DNA from: Algoriphagus resistens
GTDB taxonomy: Bacteria > Bacteroidota > Bacteroidia > Cytophagales > Cyclobacteriaceae
Direction: 5' to 3'
Assembly (NCBI RefSeq): GCF_001442615.1
Contig: NZ_LMXN01000016.1
Span: 1 to 64,000 of the forward strand
Length of the DNA stretch: 64,000 nucleotides
In this document: positions 9,786-19,614 of the stretch, in pieces
Position numbering within the stretch: position 1 is the first letter of the stretch
How the letters are laid out: each line of letters opens with the position of its first letter
The notes under the pieces: model-generated
Seen by the model: only the letters and a program-made list of their open reading frames with translations
What the model was told of the DNA's origin: nothing
Databases searched by the model: none
Program-made: the position numbers and the translations under genes

Positions 9786-11237
9786 TTAAAATTCTGCGTT
9801 TCCAGGAGTTCGTGGGAAGGCTATTACATCCCTGATGTTTCCCATTCCGGTAACGAAGAGCACCATCCGCTCAAAACCAAGCCCGAAGCCTGCGTGAGGC
9901 GTAGCTCCAAATCTTCTTGTGTCCAGGTACCACCACATTTCGTCTTGCGGTATATTCATTTCCACCATTCGCTTGGTAAGTACATCCATACGCTCTTCAC
10001 GCTGTGATCCACCTACTATTTCACCGATTCCTGGGAAAAGGATATCCATCGCAGCAACAGTCTTTCCATCATCATTTTGGCGCATATAGAATGACTTGAT
10101 GTCTTTCGGATAGTCTGTAAGGATCACCGGTTTTTTGAAGTGTTTCTCCACCAAAAACCGCTCGTGCTCTGATTGCAGATCAGCTCCCCATGCATCAATC
10201 AGATAAGAAAATTTCTTTTTCTTGTTAGGATTGGAGTTTCTAAGAATTTCAATTGCCTCTGTATAAGTGATTCGCACGAAATCATTATCTACGACAAACC
10301 TCAGCTTATCCATCAAGGATAGTTCACTTCTCTGGTCAGTAGGTTTGGATTTTTCTTCATCCTGAAGTCTCGAATCTAGAAAAGCCAAATCTTCAGCACA
10401 ATTGTCAAGCGCATATCCGATCACATATTTCAGGAAATCCTCCGCCAAGTCAGCATTGTCTTCCGCATCGTAGAAAGCCATCTCAGGCTCGATCATCCAG
10501 AATTCTGCAAGGTGGCGGGTGGTATTGGAATTCTCCGCACGGAAAGTTGGTCCAAACGTATAGATGTCAGCCAGTGCCATTGCTGCCAATTCACCCTCCA
10601 ATTGACCCGAAACCGTTAGGTTTGTTTCTCTTTCAAAGAAATCTTGCTTGTAGTCAATGCTACCTTCATCCGTTTTAGGAGGATTTTTCAGATCTAGGGT
10701 GGTTACTTTGAAAGTTTCTCCAGCTCCCTCTGCGTCTGAAGCGGTGATAATAGGGGTCTGGATATAGAAAAAACCTTTGTCGTTGAAGTATTTATGAACT
10801 GCAAAAGCCAAGGCATGCCTAACTCTAAAGACAGCCCCGAACGTATTGGTACGCATTCTCAGGTGGGCATTTTCCCGCAGGAATTCCATGGAATGTTTTT
10901 TCGGCTGAAGTGGATATTTTTCTGGATCAGCTTCCCCTAGAACTTCTATGGCCGTGGCATTTAACTCTGAGCTCTGTCCCGCACCTTGGGATTCAACTAC
11001 ATTTCCTGTTATTTTCAGGCATGCGCCTGTGGTGCACTTTTTCAGGGTTTCATCCGAAATCAGATTGGGATCTGCCACCACTTGGTAGTTGGTAATAATG
11101 GATCCGTCATTGAGCGCAATGAAAGAAACATTCTTGTTTCCTCTTTTTGTTCGAACCCAACCCATGAGCGTCACTTCTGTTCCAATAGGATTTGTATCCA
11201 GGATGGTCTTGATTTTGACCCGTTTGTTAAATGCCAT
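9786..11237 (-). CDS. asnS: Asparagine--tRNA ligase
   Basis: A class IIb aminoacyl-tRNA synthetase of 483 residues that charges tRNA-Asn in the cytosol. It has an N-terminal OB-fold anticodon-binding domain (VTLMGWVRTKRGNKNVSFIALNDGS region), then class II motif 2 (FGPTFRAENSNTTRHLAEFWMIEPE region, typical of AsnRS) and motif 3 near the C-terminus (GFGLGFERMVLFVTG). The start is placed at 11237 (MAFNKRVKIKT). An upstream in-frame ATG at 11291 would add 18 residues atypical of the family. Confidence 0.96.
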   Translation of the reverse strand: MAFNKRVKIKTILDTNPIGTEVTLMGWVRTKRGNKNVSFIALNDGSIITNYQVVADPNLISDETLKKCTTGACLKITGNVVESQGAGQSSELNATAIEVLGEADPEKYPLQPKKHSMEFLRENAHLRMRTNTFGAVFRVRHALAFAVHKYFNDKGFFYIQTPIITASDAEGAGETFKVTTLDLKNPPKTDEGSIDYKQDFFERETNLTVSGQLEGELAAMALADIYTFGPTFRAENSNTTRHLAEFWMIEPEMAFYDAEDNADLAEDFLKYVIGYALDNCAEDLAFLDSRLQDEEKSKPTDQRSELSLMDKLRFVVDNDFVRITYTEAIEILRNSNPNKKKKFSYLIDAWGADLQSEHERFLVEKHFKKPVILTDYPKDIKSFYMRQNDDGKTVAAMDILFPGIGEIVGGSQREERMDVLTKRMVEMNIPQDEMWWYLDTRRFGATPHAGFGLGFERMVLFVTGMGNIRDVIAFPRTPGNAEF

Positions 11238-11337
11238 TTGGTGATTTGTTAATGCGGTACCTTTGGCCGCTAATAATTTAAAGGAATGCAAAAAAACGAT
11301 TAAATAAGCTTTTTATCAAAAAATTGCTCGTTTTTCA

Positions 11338-11345
11338 TAACTTTG
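11338..11345 (+). promoter_or_regulatory. Candidate -7 box for rpoN
   Basis: TAACTTTG matches TAnnTTTG and lies 68 bp before the rpoN ATG. No good TTTG is found at the expected distance upstream, so confidence is moderate. Confidence 0.4.
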
Positions 11346-11412
11346 GCATAAGGGCTTTTTCTGGTGAAAAGGCCTTTTTTGAACCCAAACAGCAGGTTTT
11401 ACCCAATACCGA

Positions 11413-12867
11413 ATGCAAAAGCTAAATCTTAGCCAATCACTATCGCAGAAACTTTCCCCTCAGCAAATTCAATTTATCAAATTGCTGCAGGTTCCGACAG
11501 CGGAATTAGACACTCGAATCGAAGAGGAACTCGAGATAAATCCCGCGCTGGAAGAAGGCAAAACGGAAGAAAAAGAAAGTGCAGATGACGACTTTGAAGA
11601 TAATTACGAAGAAGAGTCAACGCAGGATGATCGTGATGTAAACATCGATGATTACCTGGATGATGAATATGGAGGTTACAAAATGCAAGGCGATGGCAAC
11701 TATAATGCTGATGAAGAGGACCGTGAAATCCCTATTTCAAGCCAATCTTCCTTACATGAGCAGTTAGTTTCCCAGTTGAGTTTTCTCAGGCTTGATGAGA
11801 GAAAAAAGATAATAGGGGAACAGCTTATTGGAAGCATTGAGAATGATGGTTACATCCGCAGGGACCTTGAAGCTATCATTAATGATTTGGCCTTCAGCCA
11901 AAATATTGAAACCGATATAGATGAACTCGAAGAGATCCTGAGAAAGATACAGAGTTTTGATCCGGCAGGAATAGCTTCAAGAAATCTCCAGGAGTGTCTT
12001 ATTATCCAGCTTGAGCGTAAAGAGCATCCCGATGACCCTACTGTCCAGAATGCACTCAAAATCATGCAGGATTGTTTTGATGAGTTTACCAAAAAGCATT
12101 ACTCGAAGATTCAGAAGCGCTGTGATCTTACAGATGAAGAGACCAAAGAGGCTGTCAATCTGATAACCAAGCTCAACCCGAAACCGGGAGGAGTGGCAGA
12201 TGGTCTGGTTAGGACGCAATACATCATCCCGGATTTCACACTTACAAATATTGCCGGGAAATTTGAAATCAGTCTAAATTCCAAGAATGCGCCTGAACTA
12301 AGAATCTCCAGATCTTACTCTGAGATGTTTGATGCATACGACAAGAGTGACAAAAAAGATAAGAAGCTTAAGGAAACAGTCACTTTTGTAAAGCAAAAGT
12401 TGGATGCCGCTAAGTGGTTTATTGATGCGATAAAGCAGCGGCAGAACACACTTTTGAGAACTATGGAAGCTATCCTCCAGTATCAGAAGGAGTTCTTCAT
12501 AGATGGGGACGAGACTAATCTTCGCCCGATGATATTGAAAGATATTGCAGAAAGGATCGATATGGATATTTCCACCGTATCCAGAGTAGCCAACAGTAAG
12601 GCGATTCAGACAGAGTTTGGCGTGTACCCATTGAAATATTTTTTCTCTGAAGGTATTGCTACCGATAGTGGAGAGGATGTGAGTAATCGGGAAGTGAAAT
12701 ATATTCTACAAGGTATGGTGGATGCTGAGGATAAAAAGAAACCACTCTCAGACGATAAGCTTGTCAAAATGCTAAACAGCAAAGGGTACAACATCGCTAG
12801 AAGAACTGTGGCGAAATACCGTGAACAACTGCAAATTCCAGTTGCCAGACTAAGAAAAGAATTATAG
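11413..12867 (+). CDS. rpoN: RNA polymerase sigma-54 factor
   Basis: A 484-residue alternative sigma factor that needs bacterial enhancer-binding proteins. The N-terminal region I is Gln- and Leu-rich (QSLSQKLSPQQIQFIKLLQ). An acidic region II runs to about residue 100, followed by the core-binding domain and a helix-turn-helix (DISTVSRVANSKAIQT). The RpoN box, ARRTVAKYRE, lies near the C-terminus. Length and order are those of a normal RpoN. Its stop overlaps the next gene's GTG by one base. Confidence 0.96.
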   Translation: MQKLNLSQSLSQKLSPQQIQFIKLLQVPTAELDTRIEEELEINPALEEGKTEEKESADDDFEDNYEEESTQDDRDVNIDDYLDDEYGGYKMQGDGNYNADEEDREIPISSQSSLHEQLVSQLSFLRLDERKKIIGEQLIGSIENDGYIRRDLEAIINDLAFSQNIETDIDELEEILRKIQSFDPAGIASRNLQECLIIQLERKEHPDDPTVQNALKIMQDCFDEFTKKHYSKIQKRCDLTDEETKEAVNLITKLNPKPGGVADGLVRTQYIIPDFTLTNIAGKFEISLNSKNAPELRISRSYSEMFDAYDKSDKKDKKLKETVTFVKQKLDAAKWFIDAIKQRQNTLLRTMEAILQYQKEFFIDGDETNLRPMILKDIAERIDMDISTVSRVANSKAIQTEFGVYPLKYFFSEGIATDSGEDVSNREVKYILQGMVDAEDKKKPLSDDKLVKMLNSKGYNIARRTVAKYREQLQIPVARLRKEL

Positions 12868-13487
12868 TGCGAAGAGGGTTTTCTTTAGTCGTTTCAGTTG
12901 TTCTGCAACCCTTGGTTGTTCCGAGTTTAGTCTTTGGCTTGGCTTTATTCATAGTGCCCGAGGCAACCAGCATTCCGGAATCCTTGAAAAGCAGACTATT
13001 TTATCTTATAGCTTTATCCACCTTGGTGATCCCGATGATCACCATTTTCGGACTGAAGTTAAGTGGGACGCTGAAAAGCATCCATATGGCCGAATTGAAA
13101 GATAGAGGAGTTCCCTTTACAGTAACCAGCATTTATTATATTCTTACTGTATATCTATTATATCAGCAGTCACAGTTAGACCCAATATTATGGCAAGTAC
13201 TGGGCATAATTACTTTATCGATCGTAGTGCTGACGATCATTACTTTTTTTTGGAAAATGTCAGCACATATGACAGGTATGGGTGGATTGATTGCTGCAGT
13301 GGTAGTGCTTGGTCTTAAATTCACTACGTTTCAACCACTTTATCCTCTGCTGATATCAGTGATGTTGGCAGGGCTTGTCGCCAGTGTGAGGTTGTATTTA
13401 GAAGCTCACAAACCTCTTGAGATTTATGTAGGATTGCTGTTTGGATTTGTCCTCTGCTTTGTAGGATTCAGCTGGATTTGGGCATAA
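12867..13487 (+). CDS. Multispanning membrane protein of unknown function
   Basis: A 206-residue protein with about six transmembrane helices. It overlaps rpoN by one base (TAGTG), giving a GTG start and coupling it to rpoN. Topology is reminiscent of PAP2-type proteins, but the KX6RP, PSGH and SRX5HX3D motifs are absent, so phosphatase activity should not be assumed. Genes like this often follow rpoN or asnS in Cytophagales as uncharacterised proteins (recalled, not checked). Confidence 0.7.
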   Translation: MRRGFSLVVSVVLQPLVVPSLVFGLALFIVPEATSIPESLKSRLFYLIALSTLVIPMITIFGLKLSGTLKSIHMAELKDRGVPFTVTSIYYILTVYLLYQQSQLDPILWQVLGIITLSIVVLTIITFFWKMSAHMTGMGGLIAAVVVLGLKFTTFQPLYPLLISVMLAGLVASVRLYLEAHKPLEIYVGLLFGFVLCFVGFSWIWA

Positions 13488-13510
13488 AAAAACCGGGCGG
13501 CTACCCGGTT
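13485..13510 (-). terminator. Intrinsic terminator of the PorT-like gene
   Basis: A perfect 7-bp stem AACCGGG/CCCGGTT with loop CGGCTA lies at 13491-13510. On the minus strand it is followed by a T tract (13485-13490). Confidence 0.75.
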
Positions 13511-13533
13511 CAAATTTCTTCAAAGAAGTTTCT

Positions 13534-14289
13534 TTAAAAAACGTTTACAGCAATACCAAAATTGATCTGAGTGGCCTCAGAACTGTTTGGTCCCATTCCT
13601 TTTTGGAAGACCTGATTCAAACCAAAATAGCTCCATGCATAGAATCCAGGAGAGCCGGCTTTGATAGATAAGCCATATCTAAATTTCTCGAAGCCGTAAT
13701 TCTGGGAGTCTTTGATTTTTCTTTTGAGACCATCTGTATCCTCATACTTTATTTTGGTATGTGATTCATATAAGTACCCGACTTTACCACCGACACTTAT
13801 TTTGAATCCCTGAGAATAGTTCGTTTTGTTGAAGTGGTAGGTGAAATCCAGCGGAATATCAAAATAATTGGCAGCCACCACGTTCTTTTTGATATTTATA
13901 TCATCACCCAAAACCTCCGTAATGTCTTTCAACATGCTGGATTCTGGGCCTATTGCCGGATTGTTATACAATGTCTGGTCATCCTTGAATGCATACTTAT
14001 CCGTTCCAACACCTATACCTATATCCATGGTAAACCCTGATGCATCTCCAAAAATGGAAACAGGATATTGATAGTAAACGTTGAATGTACGGGAGGCAAA
14101 GAAATTAATGCTCATATCCTCTGACCTGTTGTTGAGTTGATTAAAGCCAAATTCAAACTTCAAATCACTTGGTATATTGGGTCTTCCTCCGATAGGAGTC
14201 TTTGACTTTTTTACGATTTGCAGACTGTCCTGAGCGAAAGCTCCTTGAATCAAAGCAAAGGCTAGTAGGAAGGTGTATAGTTTTTTCAT
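13534..14289 (-). CDS. PorT-family outer-membrane beta-barrel protein
   Basis: A 251-residue protein with a clear signal peptide (KKLYTFLLAFALIQGAFAQ). It then shows alternating amphipathic strands and ends in an aromatic terminal residue (NFGIAVNVF), as expected of outer-membrane barrels. It resembles the PorT/OmpX-like barrels common in Bacteroidota. A specific role is not evident. The start is the ATG at 14289, not the TTG three bases upstream. Confidence 0.75.
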   Translation of the reverse strand: MKKLYTFLLAFALIQGAFAQDSLQIVKKSKTPIGGRPNIPSDLKFEFGFNQLNNRSEDMSINFFASRTFNVYYQYPVSIFGDASGFTMDIGIGVGTDKYAFKDDQTLYNNPAIGPESSMLKDITEVLGDDINIKKNVVAANYFDIPLDFTYHFNKTNYSQGFKISVGGKVGYLYESHTKIKYEDTDGLKRKIKDSQNYGFEKFRYGLSIKAGSPGFYAWSYFGLNQVFQKGMGPNSSEATQINFGIAVNVF

Positions 14290-14428
14290 CAAATTGGTTT
14301 ACTTAGAATGCATTCAATGCGGGCAAAAATAGGAAATCCTGAAGGATTTACGCCTTTATTGATCTTAATTATTCTTAAGGATAAACGTGATGCTGTAAAG
14401 AAAATTATAAATTTCTTGTCGGTTACTA

Positions 14429-14459
14429 CTTGGATAAAATCTAATTTTAGATACCTTTG
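14429..14459 (+). promoter_or_regulatory. Promoter of tRNA-Arg
   Basis: CTTG (14429-14432) and TACCTTTG (14452-14459) are separated by 19 bp, a close fit to the Bacteroidota TTTG/TAnnTTTG promoter. The predicted start near 14466 lies five bases before the mature tRNA. Confidence 0.65.
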
Positions 14460-14470
14460 CATTCCAATTC

Positions 14471-14544
14471 GGCTTCGTAGCTCAACTGAATAGAGCACCT
14501 GATTACGGCTCAGGAGGTTTCAGGTTTGAATCCTGACGAGGTCA
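14471..14544 (+). tRNA. tRNA-Arg (anticodon ACG)
   Basis: A 74-nt cloverleaf. The acceptor arm GGCTTCG pairs with CGAGGTC using two G-U pairs. The anticodon stem CCTGA/TCAGG encloses loop TTACGGC, giving anticodon ACG, which is read as ICG for CGN codons. The T arm carries GGTTTGAATCC. No CCA is encoded. Confidence 0.92.
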
Positions 14545-14547
14545 CTA

Positions 14548-14580
14548 AAAAAAGCTTCATAGATTCCTGTGGAGCTTTTT
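14548..14580 (+). terminator. Terminator after tRNA-Arg
   Basis: The inverted pair AAAAAGCT/AGCTTTTT flanks a loop of about 13 nt and ends in a T run, four bases after the tRNA. Confidence 0.6.
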
Positions 14581-14672
14581 GCTTTTAGCTATGGTTTTCT
14601 TTTGGCTCTGTTTTCTTTAAGAAATATTTTTTCCTCATTTTAGGCAAATCATCCAATTTCCCTTGCCTTAAA

Positions 14673-14918
14673 ATGAAAAAACATCTTCCCCTTTTGTTCC
14701 TGTTGTTTTCCGGCTGTAGCCTTTTTGAGGATACCAAACTAGTGGATATTCAGGAAATGGATGGCCCGTGCACTATACTTCTTACAGATGGCACTCCTGT
14801 GGTGAGCGAAGGGAATATTGAAATCAGCAAACGGACTGGGGCGATTACTTATCGGGATGAAGAGGGGAAGATCTGGTCGCTTTTCCGGGATGATTATACC
14901 AGTTACAGCTGTGAATAA
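14673..14918 (+). CDS. Small lipoprotein of unknown function
   Basis: An 81-residue protein with a lipoprotein signal ending in LFSGC (Cys15), so it is probably lipidated and membrane-anchored. The remaining 66 residues are short beta strands with two cysteines (in GPCTILLTDG and at SYSCE), possibly a disulfide. No family is recognised. It stands alone between tRNA-Arg and the convergent yidC. Confidence 0.6.
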   Translation: MKKHLPLLFLLFSGCSLFEDTKLVDIQEMDGPCTILLTDGTPVVSEGNIEISKRTGAITYRDEEGKIWSLFRDDYTSYSCE

Positions 14919-14944
14919 CTCTTTAGGACTTCTATTGAACTAGG

Positions 14945-14971
14945 ACAAAAAAAAGAGCCCGTAATGGGCTC
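14945..14971 (-). terminator. Intrinsic terminator of yidC
   Basis: The stem AGAGCCC/GGGCTCT with loop GTAAT (14953-14971) is followed on the minus strand by a T tract. It closes the pyrG-yidC unit. Confidence 0.75.
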
Positions 14972-14979
14972 TATCCTGC

Positions 14980-16785
14980 TTATTTTTTCCGTGTGTTGTC
15001 AGCGGCTTTCATCGCATCTTCCAATTTTTGCTGAAATTTCGATTTCTTTTTGTTTACATTCTTCGCTTTGCTCTCTTCCACTTTTGCCCGGATTTTGTCA
15101 TCGTCTACAAATAGTTTGATCAAAGCCTGCTGACCGAAAGTAACCATGTTTGATACGAAATAGTAAAAACTCAGACCAGCTGGATAAGAATTTAGAATAA
15201 ACATAAACATAACAGGCATGATGTAGCCCAGGTTTTTCATCGGGCCGGTTGCAGTAGTCAACTGATTATTAAAGTGAGTATAGATGATCTGGGATACTGT
15301 CATCAGCAAGGTAAATAAACTCACATGCGATCCATAAAATGGTATCGTAAATGGTAGATTGAAAAACGTATCGTATGTGGAAAGGTCAGTTGCCCATAGG
15401 AAGGATTCCTGGCGGAGTTCGATTGCATTGGGGAAGAAAAAGAACATCGCAAACAAGAATGGCATCTGCAGTACCATTGGCAAACAACCGGAGATAGGAC
15501 TTACGCCCAATTTGGAGAAAAGCTTCATTTGCTCCTGTTGCATCTTAGTGGCATCGTCGCCATATTTCTCCTTCAGTTCATCGATTTCTGGCTTAATGAC
15601 CCGCATTTTTGCCATTCCGATATATGACTTATAGGTCAGTGGAAAGAGTGCGAGTTTGATCAGAAATACGATGATAATTATGATGACACCGTAATTGGTG
15701 AAAAACTTCTCCAGGAAGGCGAAGAGATTTACGATGATGTATTTATTGACCCAGCTGACAAAGAAATAACCCATGTCCACATTGTCTTCAAATCCCTCTG
15801 TTACCTTCTTTAGGGTATTGTACTGATCAGGGCCGAAATAATAGGTAAATCCAGCTTTGCCATCCTGAAGAGGAATTGATAAGCTTGTTACCATGGTGCG
15901 AACAATAGCACTGTCTGCTTCTGGTGTGCTTTGGGAGATTGTTACATTTTGGAAATCAGTATCCGCAATCATCGCTGCACTGAAGAATCGCTGGCTAAAA
16001 CTAACCCACTTCACGGGCTCTGAAATTATCTCTTGCTCTAAGTCATTTCCGGCTCCCAGATTATCAAAGGATCCCGAAGACGTATAATAATTCAACTTAG
16101 TTTGCCGTCTGGACTCTGCCAGGTTCTTTTCTTGGGCGATCAGATGGTCTTCCCACGTGAGTGCTAGCACGTTTCCGGTAAATGTACCTTCGAAACGGTC
16201 TATTTCAAATGATTTGGTTATTTGATAGCTACCGTCGGCTAAAGTGAAAGACTGGATAATCTGTCCGTTTTCTGTCCCCGACCTGAGAGTAAGGGTTTGA
16301 ATATTTATGCCTTCTTCATTTTGGCTTTCTTCCAATGATGAAGTGAAATAAAGATCGTTAAGGTCCAATGGTCCATTTTTGCTTTCTATGATGAAGTCCA
16401 TTTTAGAGCTTTCTTCATTGAAAAGCTCCAATGGCTCCATATTCCAGCTCTTATACTCTTTTAAAACCACCTTTTTGACCTGGGCACCCTTGGATGATAT
16501 TTTAAGCTGTACCAAATCATTTTCAAGAGTAAGTGTTTCTTCCTCTCCTACAGTCATGCTCGCCAAAGCACCATATTTTGCAATTCTTGTAGCATCTAAT
16601 GTACTGTCGTTTACAGCGGTTTGCGTAGCTGCCGGCTGGCCTTCTGCACTAGACTTGATTGATTCTGTTTGAGTGGGAGTTGCTGTTTCCGCTTCAGGTA
16701 TCTCAGGGCTACTCGCAAAGAAAAAAGAGTAAACCAGGATGACCGCTGCAAAAAGAATCAAACCTGTTGCTTGATTTCTGTCCAT
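14980..16785 (-). CDS. yidC: Membrane protein insertase YidC
   Basis: A 601-residue inner-membrane insertase (Oxa1/YidC family) that works with or without SecYEG. Helix 1 lies at about 8-24. A large periplasmic beta-supersandwich domain (about 60-340) follows, then the conserved hydrophobic core of about five helices (from NYGVIIIIIVFLIKLALFPLT region to residue 560) and a basic Lys-rich tail. The order is that of the Gram-negative form. It starts 40 bp after pyrG, so the two are probably co-transcribed. Confidence 0.96.
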   Translation of the reverse strand: MDRNQATGLILFAAVILVYSFFFASSPEIPEAETATPTQTESIKSSAEGQPAATQTAVNDSTLDATRIAKYGALASMTVGEEETLTLENDLVQLKISSKGAQVKKVVLKEYKSWNMEPLELFNEESSKMDFIIESKNGPLDLNDLYFTSSLEESQNEEGINIQTLTLRSGTENGQIIQSFTLADGSYQITKSFEIDRFEGTFTGNVLALTWEDHLIAQEKNLAESRRQTKLNYYTSSGSFDNLGAGNDLEQEIISEPVKWVSFSQRFFSAAMIADTDFQNVTISQSTPEADSAIVRTMVTSLSIPLQDGKAGFTYYFGPDQYNTLKKVTEGFEDNVDMGYFFVSWVNKYIIVNLFAFLEKFFTNYGVIIIIIVFLIKLALFPLTYKSYIGMAKMRVIKPEIDELKEKYGDDATKMQQEQMKLFSKLGVSPISGCLPMVLQMPFLFAMFFFFPNAIELRQESFLWATDLSTYDTFFNLPFTIPFYGSHVSLFTLLMTVSQIIYTHFNNQLTTATGPMKNLGYIMPVMFMFILNSYPAGLSFYYFVSNMVTFGQQALIKLFVDDDKIRAKVEESKAKNVNKKKSKFQQKLEDAMKAADNTRKK

Positions 16786-16825
16786 AAATATTAATCGTAA
16801 ATCCGGGACTTTGTCCCGAAGAGTT

Positions 16826-18442
16826 TTATTTAATTTTTTTGTCCACAGCCGCCTGGATGAATTTCACGAAGAGGGGTTGGGGAGTAAGTACGGTACTTTT
16901 GTATTCTGGGTGGAACTGGACTCCTACAAACCAAGGATGGCTTTTGATTTCGATGATCTCTACCAATCCGGTCTCCGGGTTTTTTCCAGTGGCTATCATG
17001 CCATTATCTTCCATTATTTTTAGAAACTCATTGTTAAACTCATACCTGTGGCGGTGCCTCTCTTGGATTTTGGATTTCCCATAAGCTTGATATGACTTAC
17101 TTCCCTTTTTGAGGTCACAAGCATACGAACCTAATCTCATGGTTCCACCCATTTGATCAATGTTTTTTTGTTCTTCCATCAAGGCAATGACTGGATTGAT
17201 GGTATTGGGGTCCATTTCTGTGCTGTTTGCATCCTTCAGATTGAGCACGTTTCTGGCAAACTCTATCACTGCTACCTGCATGCCCAGACATATCCCCAGA
17301 AAAGGAATCTTGTTCTCACGGGCATATTTGACTGTGTCTATTTTTCCTTCAAAACCCCGCTCTCCAAAACCCGGAGCAACTACAATCCCGTCTAAATCAG
17401 CCAGTTTTTGAGTGATGTTGTCAGGGTTTATTTCTTCGGATGAAATCAAACGGAGATTTACATCACATTCTATTGAAGCACCTGCATGGGTAAAGGATTC
17501 TATGATGGATTTATAAGAGTCAGGTAGAGAAACGTATTTTCCAACCAAACCGATATTTACCTCCTGAGTGGGGTTTTTTAGCTTGCCCAGGAAGTCTTTC
17601 CAGTTTTCCAGATCTGTATTTTCTTTGGAAGTAAGCTTAAGTTTAGTCATTACACGCTCATCCAATTTCTCCTTTTTCATCAATAAGGGCACATCATAGA
17701 TGGAATCGGCATCCATTGCCTCGATGACATTATTTAGCTGAACGTTGCAGAAAAGTGCAAGCTTCTTCTTCACGTCAGAGGGTAAATGGTATTCTGTGCG
17801 GCATACTAAGATATCTGGTTGTATACCAGCTTCTAACAATTGTTTTACAGAGTGTTGGGTAGGCTTGGTTTTTAGTTCTTTGGCCGCACGAAGGTATGGA
17901 ATCAATGTAAGGTGGATCACTAAAAAATTGTTTGCTCCGAGGTCCCATTTCGCTTGACGTACAGCCTCAATGAAGGGGAGTGATTCAATATCCCCCACGC
18001 ATCCCCCGATTTCAGTTATCACTACATCAAATTTTCCGTCTTCACCCAGTTTGTAAAAATTGGCTTTGATTTCGTCTGTAATGTGAGGAATGACCTGAAC
18101 AGTTTTTCCTAGAAATTCGCCTTTGCGCTCCCGTGTGATCACATTATTATAGATTCTTCCGGTGGTAATATTATTGTCCTGGGAAGTAGGGATGTTCAGA
18201 AAACGCTCATAATGTCCTAAATCCAAATCTGTCTCGGCGCCATCGTCAGTTACATAGCATTCACCATGCTCATAAGGATTTAGAGTGCCAGGATCGATAT
18301 TGAGATACGGATCAAATTTTTGGATGGTTACTTTGAAGCCTCTGGCTTGGAGCAACTTGCCTAATGAGGCGGCGATAATGCCTTTGCCTAGAGAGGAAGT
18401 AACTCCTCCTGTAATAAAGATGTATTTGGTGCTTGAAGCCAT
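16826..18442 (-). CDS. pyrG: CTP synthase
   Basis: A 538-residue cytosolic enzyme that makes CTP from UTP, ATP and glutamine. The N-terminal amidoligase carries the loop GGVTSSLGKG (12-21). The C-terminal class I glutaminase has the nucleophile Cys385 in GICLGMQ and the His/Glu pair in FHPEY. Length and motif order are standard. A possible minus-strand -7 box TAATTTTG lies at 18487-18494. Confidence 0.97.
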   Translation of the reverse strand: MASSTKYIFITGGVTSSLGKGIIAASLGKLLQARGFKVTIQKFDPYLNIDPGTLNPYEHGECYVTDDGAETDLDLGHYERFLNIPTSQDNNITTGRIYNNVITRERKGEFLGKTVQVIPHITDEIKANFYKLGEDGKFDVVITEIGGCVGDIESLPFIEAVRQAKWDLGANNFLVIHLTLIPYLRAAKELKTKPTQHSVKQLLEAGIQPDILVCRTEYHLPSDVKKKLALFCNVQLNNVIEAMDADSIYDVPLLMKKEKLDERVMTKLKLTSKENTDLENWKDFLGKLKNPTQEVNIGLVGKYVSLPDSYKSIIESFTHAGASIECDVNLRLISSEEINPDNITQKLADLDGIVVAPGFGERGFEGKIDTVKYARENKIPFLGICLGMQVAVIEFARNVLNLKDANSTEMDPNTINPVIALMEEQKNIDQMGGTMRLGSYACDLKKGSKSYQAYGKSKIQERHRHRYEFNNEFLKIMEDNGMIATGKNPETGLVEIIEIKSHPWFVGVQFHPEYKSTVLTPQPLFVKFIQAAVDKKIK

Positions 18443-18799
18443 AAGAATGGGGGAGGTTGGAAATTTGATTGGATTCTTATGGGGCTCAAAATTATGGAAA
18501 AATTCCCGATTAATGGCTTTTTGAATATGAAATACATTATTTTTCTCGAATTTCTTCTGTTATCAGCAGAAGAACTATGGAGATAATACATGTTATTTTT
18601 TGCGAGTAAAATTGAAATAGACTAGGTTTTAATTGCGGGGGAGAAAGAACTTTTTCTTTGATAGGTGAATTACTACAAAAGATGTAATTAATTTCAAATG
18701 TTTCAGGAGGAAAGAAAATTCCCCGCCCCTTCATGTATTTAATAATTGCTTTTCAAAGGGCATAACCTGTTCTGCCGAAGTAAGCGGGCACCCTTTTCT

Positions 18800-18905
18800 T
18801 ACCCCTGCCTACCGTCCTTTAGGCAGAGAGTCTCACATGAAAGATAATCATCCCTTTGTATGATACCGGAGGTAAGGGATCATGTCTGTCCGTGTTCTCA
18901 GGCAG
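18800..18905 (+). repeat. Dispersed repeat, diverged copy F
   Basis: It shares the ordered blocks CCGTCC, GAGTCTC and GATAATCATCCC with the better copies. It is similar to the copy at 48303-48412 read on the minus strand. Confidence 0.4.
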
Positions 18906-19524
18906 GTTCAATTTCATTTATGCTTTCAGATATACTAGAAATGTTAAGCCATTAAATTGCTGGAGTTTTATGGTTAACCAATAGGTGGGTTCGGGTGGAA
19001 CTAAATGAAAAAGAGAGTTTTATATTAGATTGAATTGAAAATACATGTGCAGTTGGTTAGACTAAAAGTGAATGCATCTCAAATGTAAATAACAGAAAGT
19101 GTCGGAACAAGTCTGAGGTATTAGTTGCTAAGCATAAGTTTCTGATTTGCCTGTGAGCAATACTAAATTTTACAGCGATGTACAATTTTTGATTCTTTCG
19201 GATTTAAAAAATCTTACAATAATCACTGGGAATTGGACTATACTAAACTTCGAGTCATTAGTATAAAAGATATGCTTATGGGATTTTAATAGGTAAAATT
19301 GAGTTTGTTTTATCCGTAGTTGAATCCCTTCCTTGTGAGAATCTCCTTTACTGGAGTTTGGAAGGAGTTGTTTACTTTATGAATTCGAACCAATCGTTCT
19401 TACTCGGTAGCGTTGGGGGACAATAAGTTTGAAGGTTCCTAGTTAATGGTTTGATGATGCGCTTTTGCGTAACTATCCGAATAAATTTCTGAGTTGTAAC
19501 TATATCCTTACTCACTAGTTCCAT

Positions 19525-19614
19525 CTGTTTATAATTTGTCTTTTTAAGGTCATATGGAATCTCGCATGGTGAAAAATCATCCCGGTTGTGACGTTTTCGT
19601 CATGCTCGGTTGCA
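19525..19614 (+). repeat. Dispersed repeat, copy A
   Basis: Nearly identical over about 85 bp to the reverse complement of 48208-48305. Shared blocks are TTATAATTTGTCTTTT, CATATGGAATCTCGCATG, AATCATCCC and GTGACGTTTTCGTCATGCTCG. The hairpin TGACG-TTTT-CGTCA lies at 19589-19602. Confidence 0.75.

Noticed and set aside
12867..13487. PAP2 phosphatase identity for the protein after rpoN
   Set aside because: The topology fits loosely, but all three catalytic motifs are missing.
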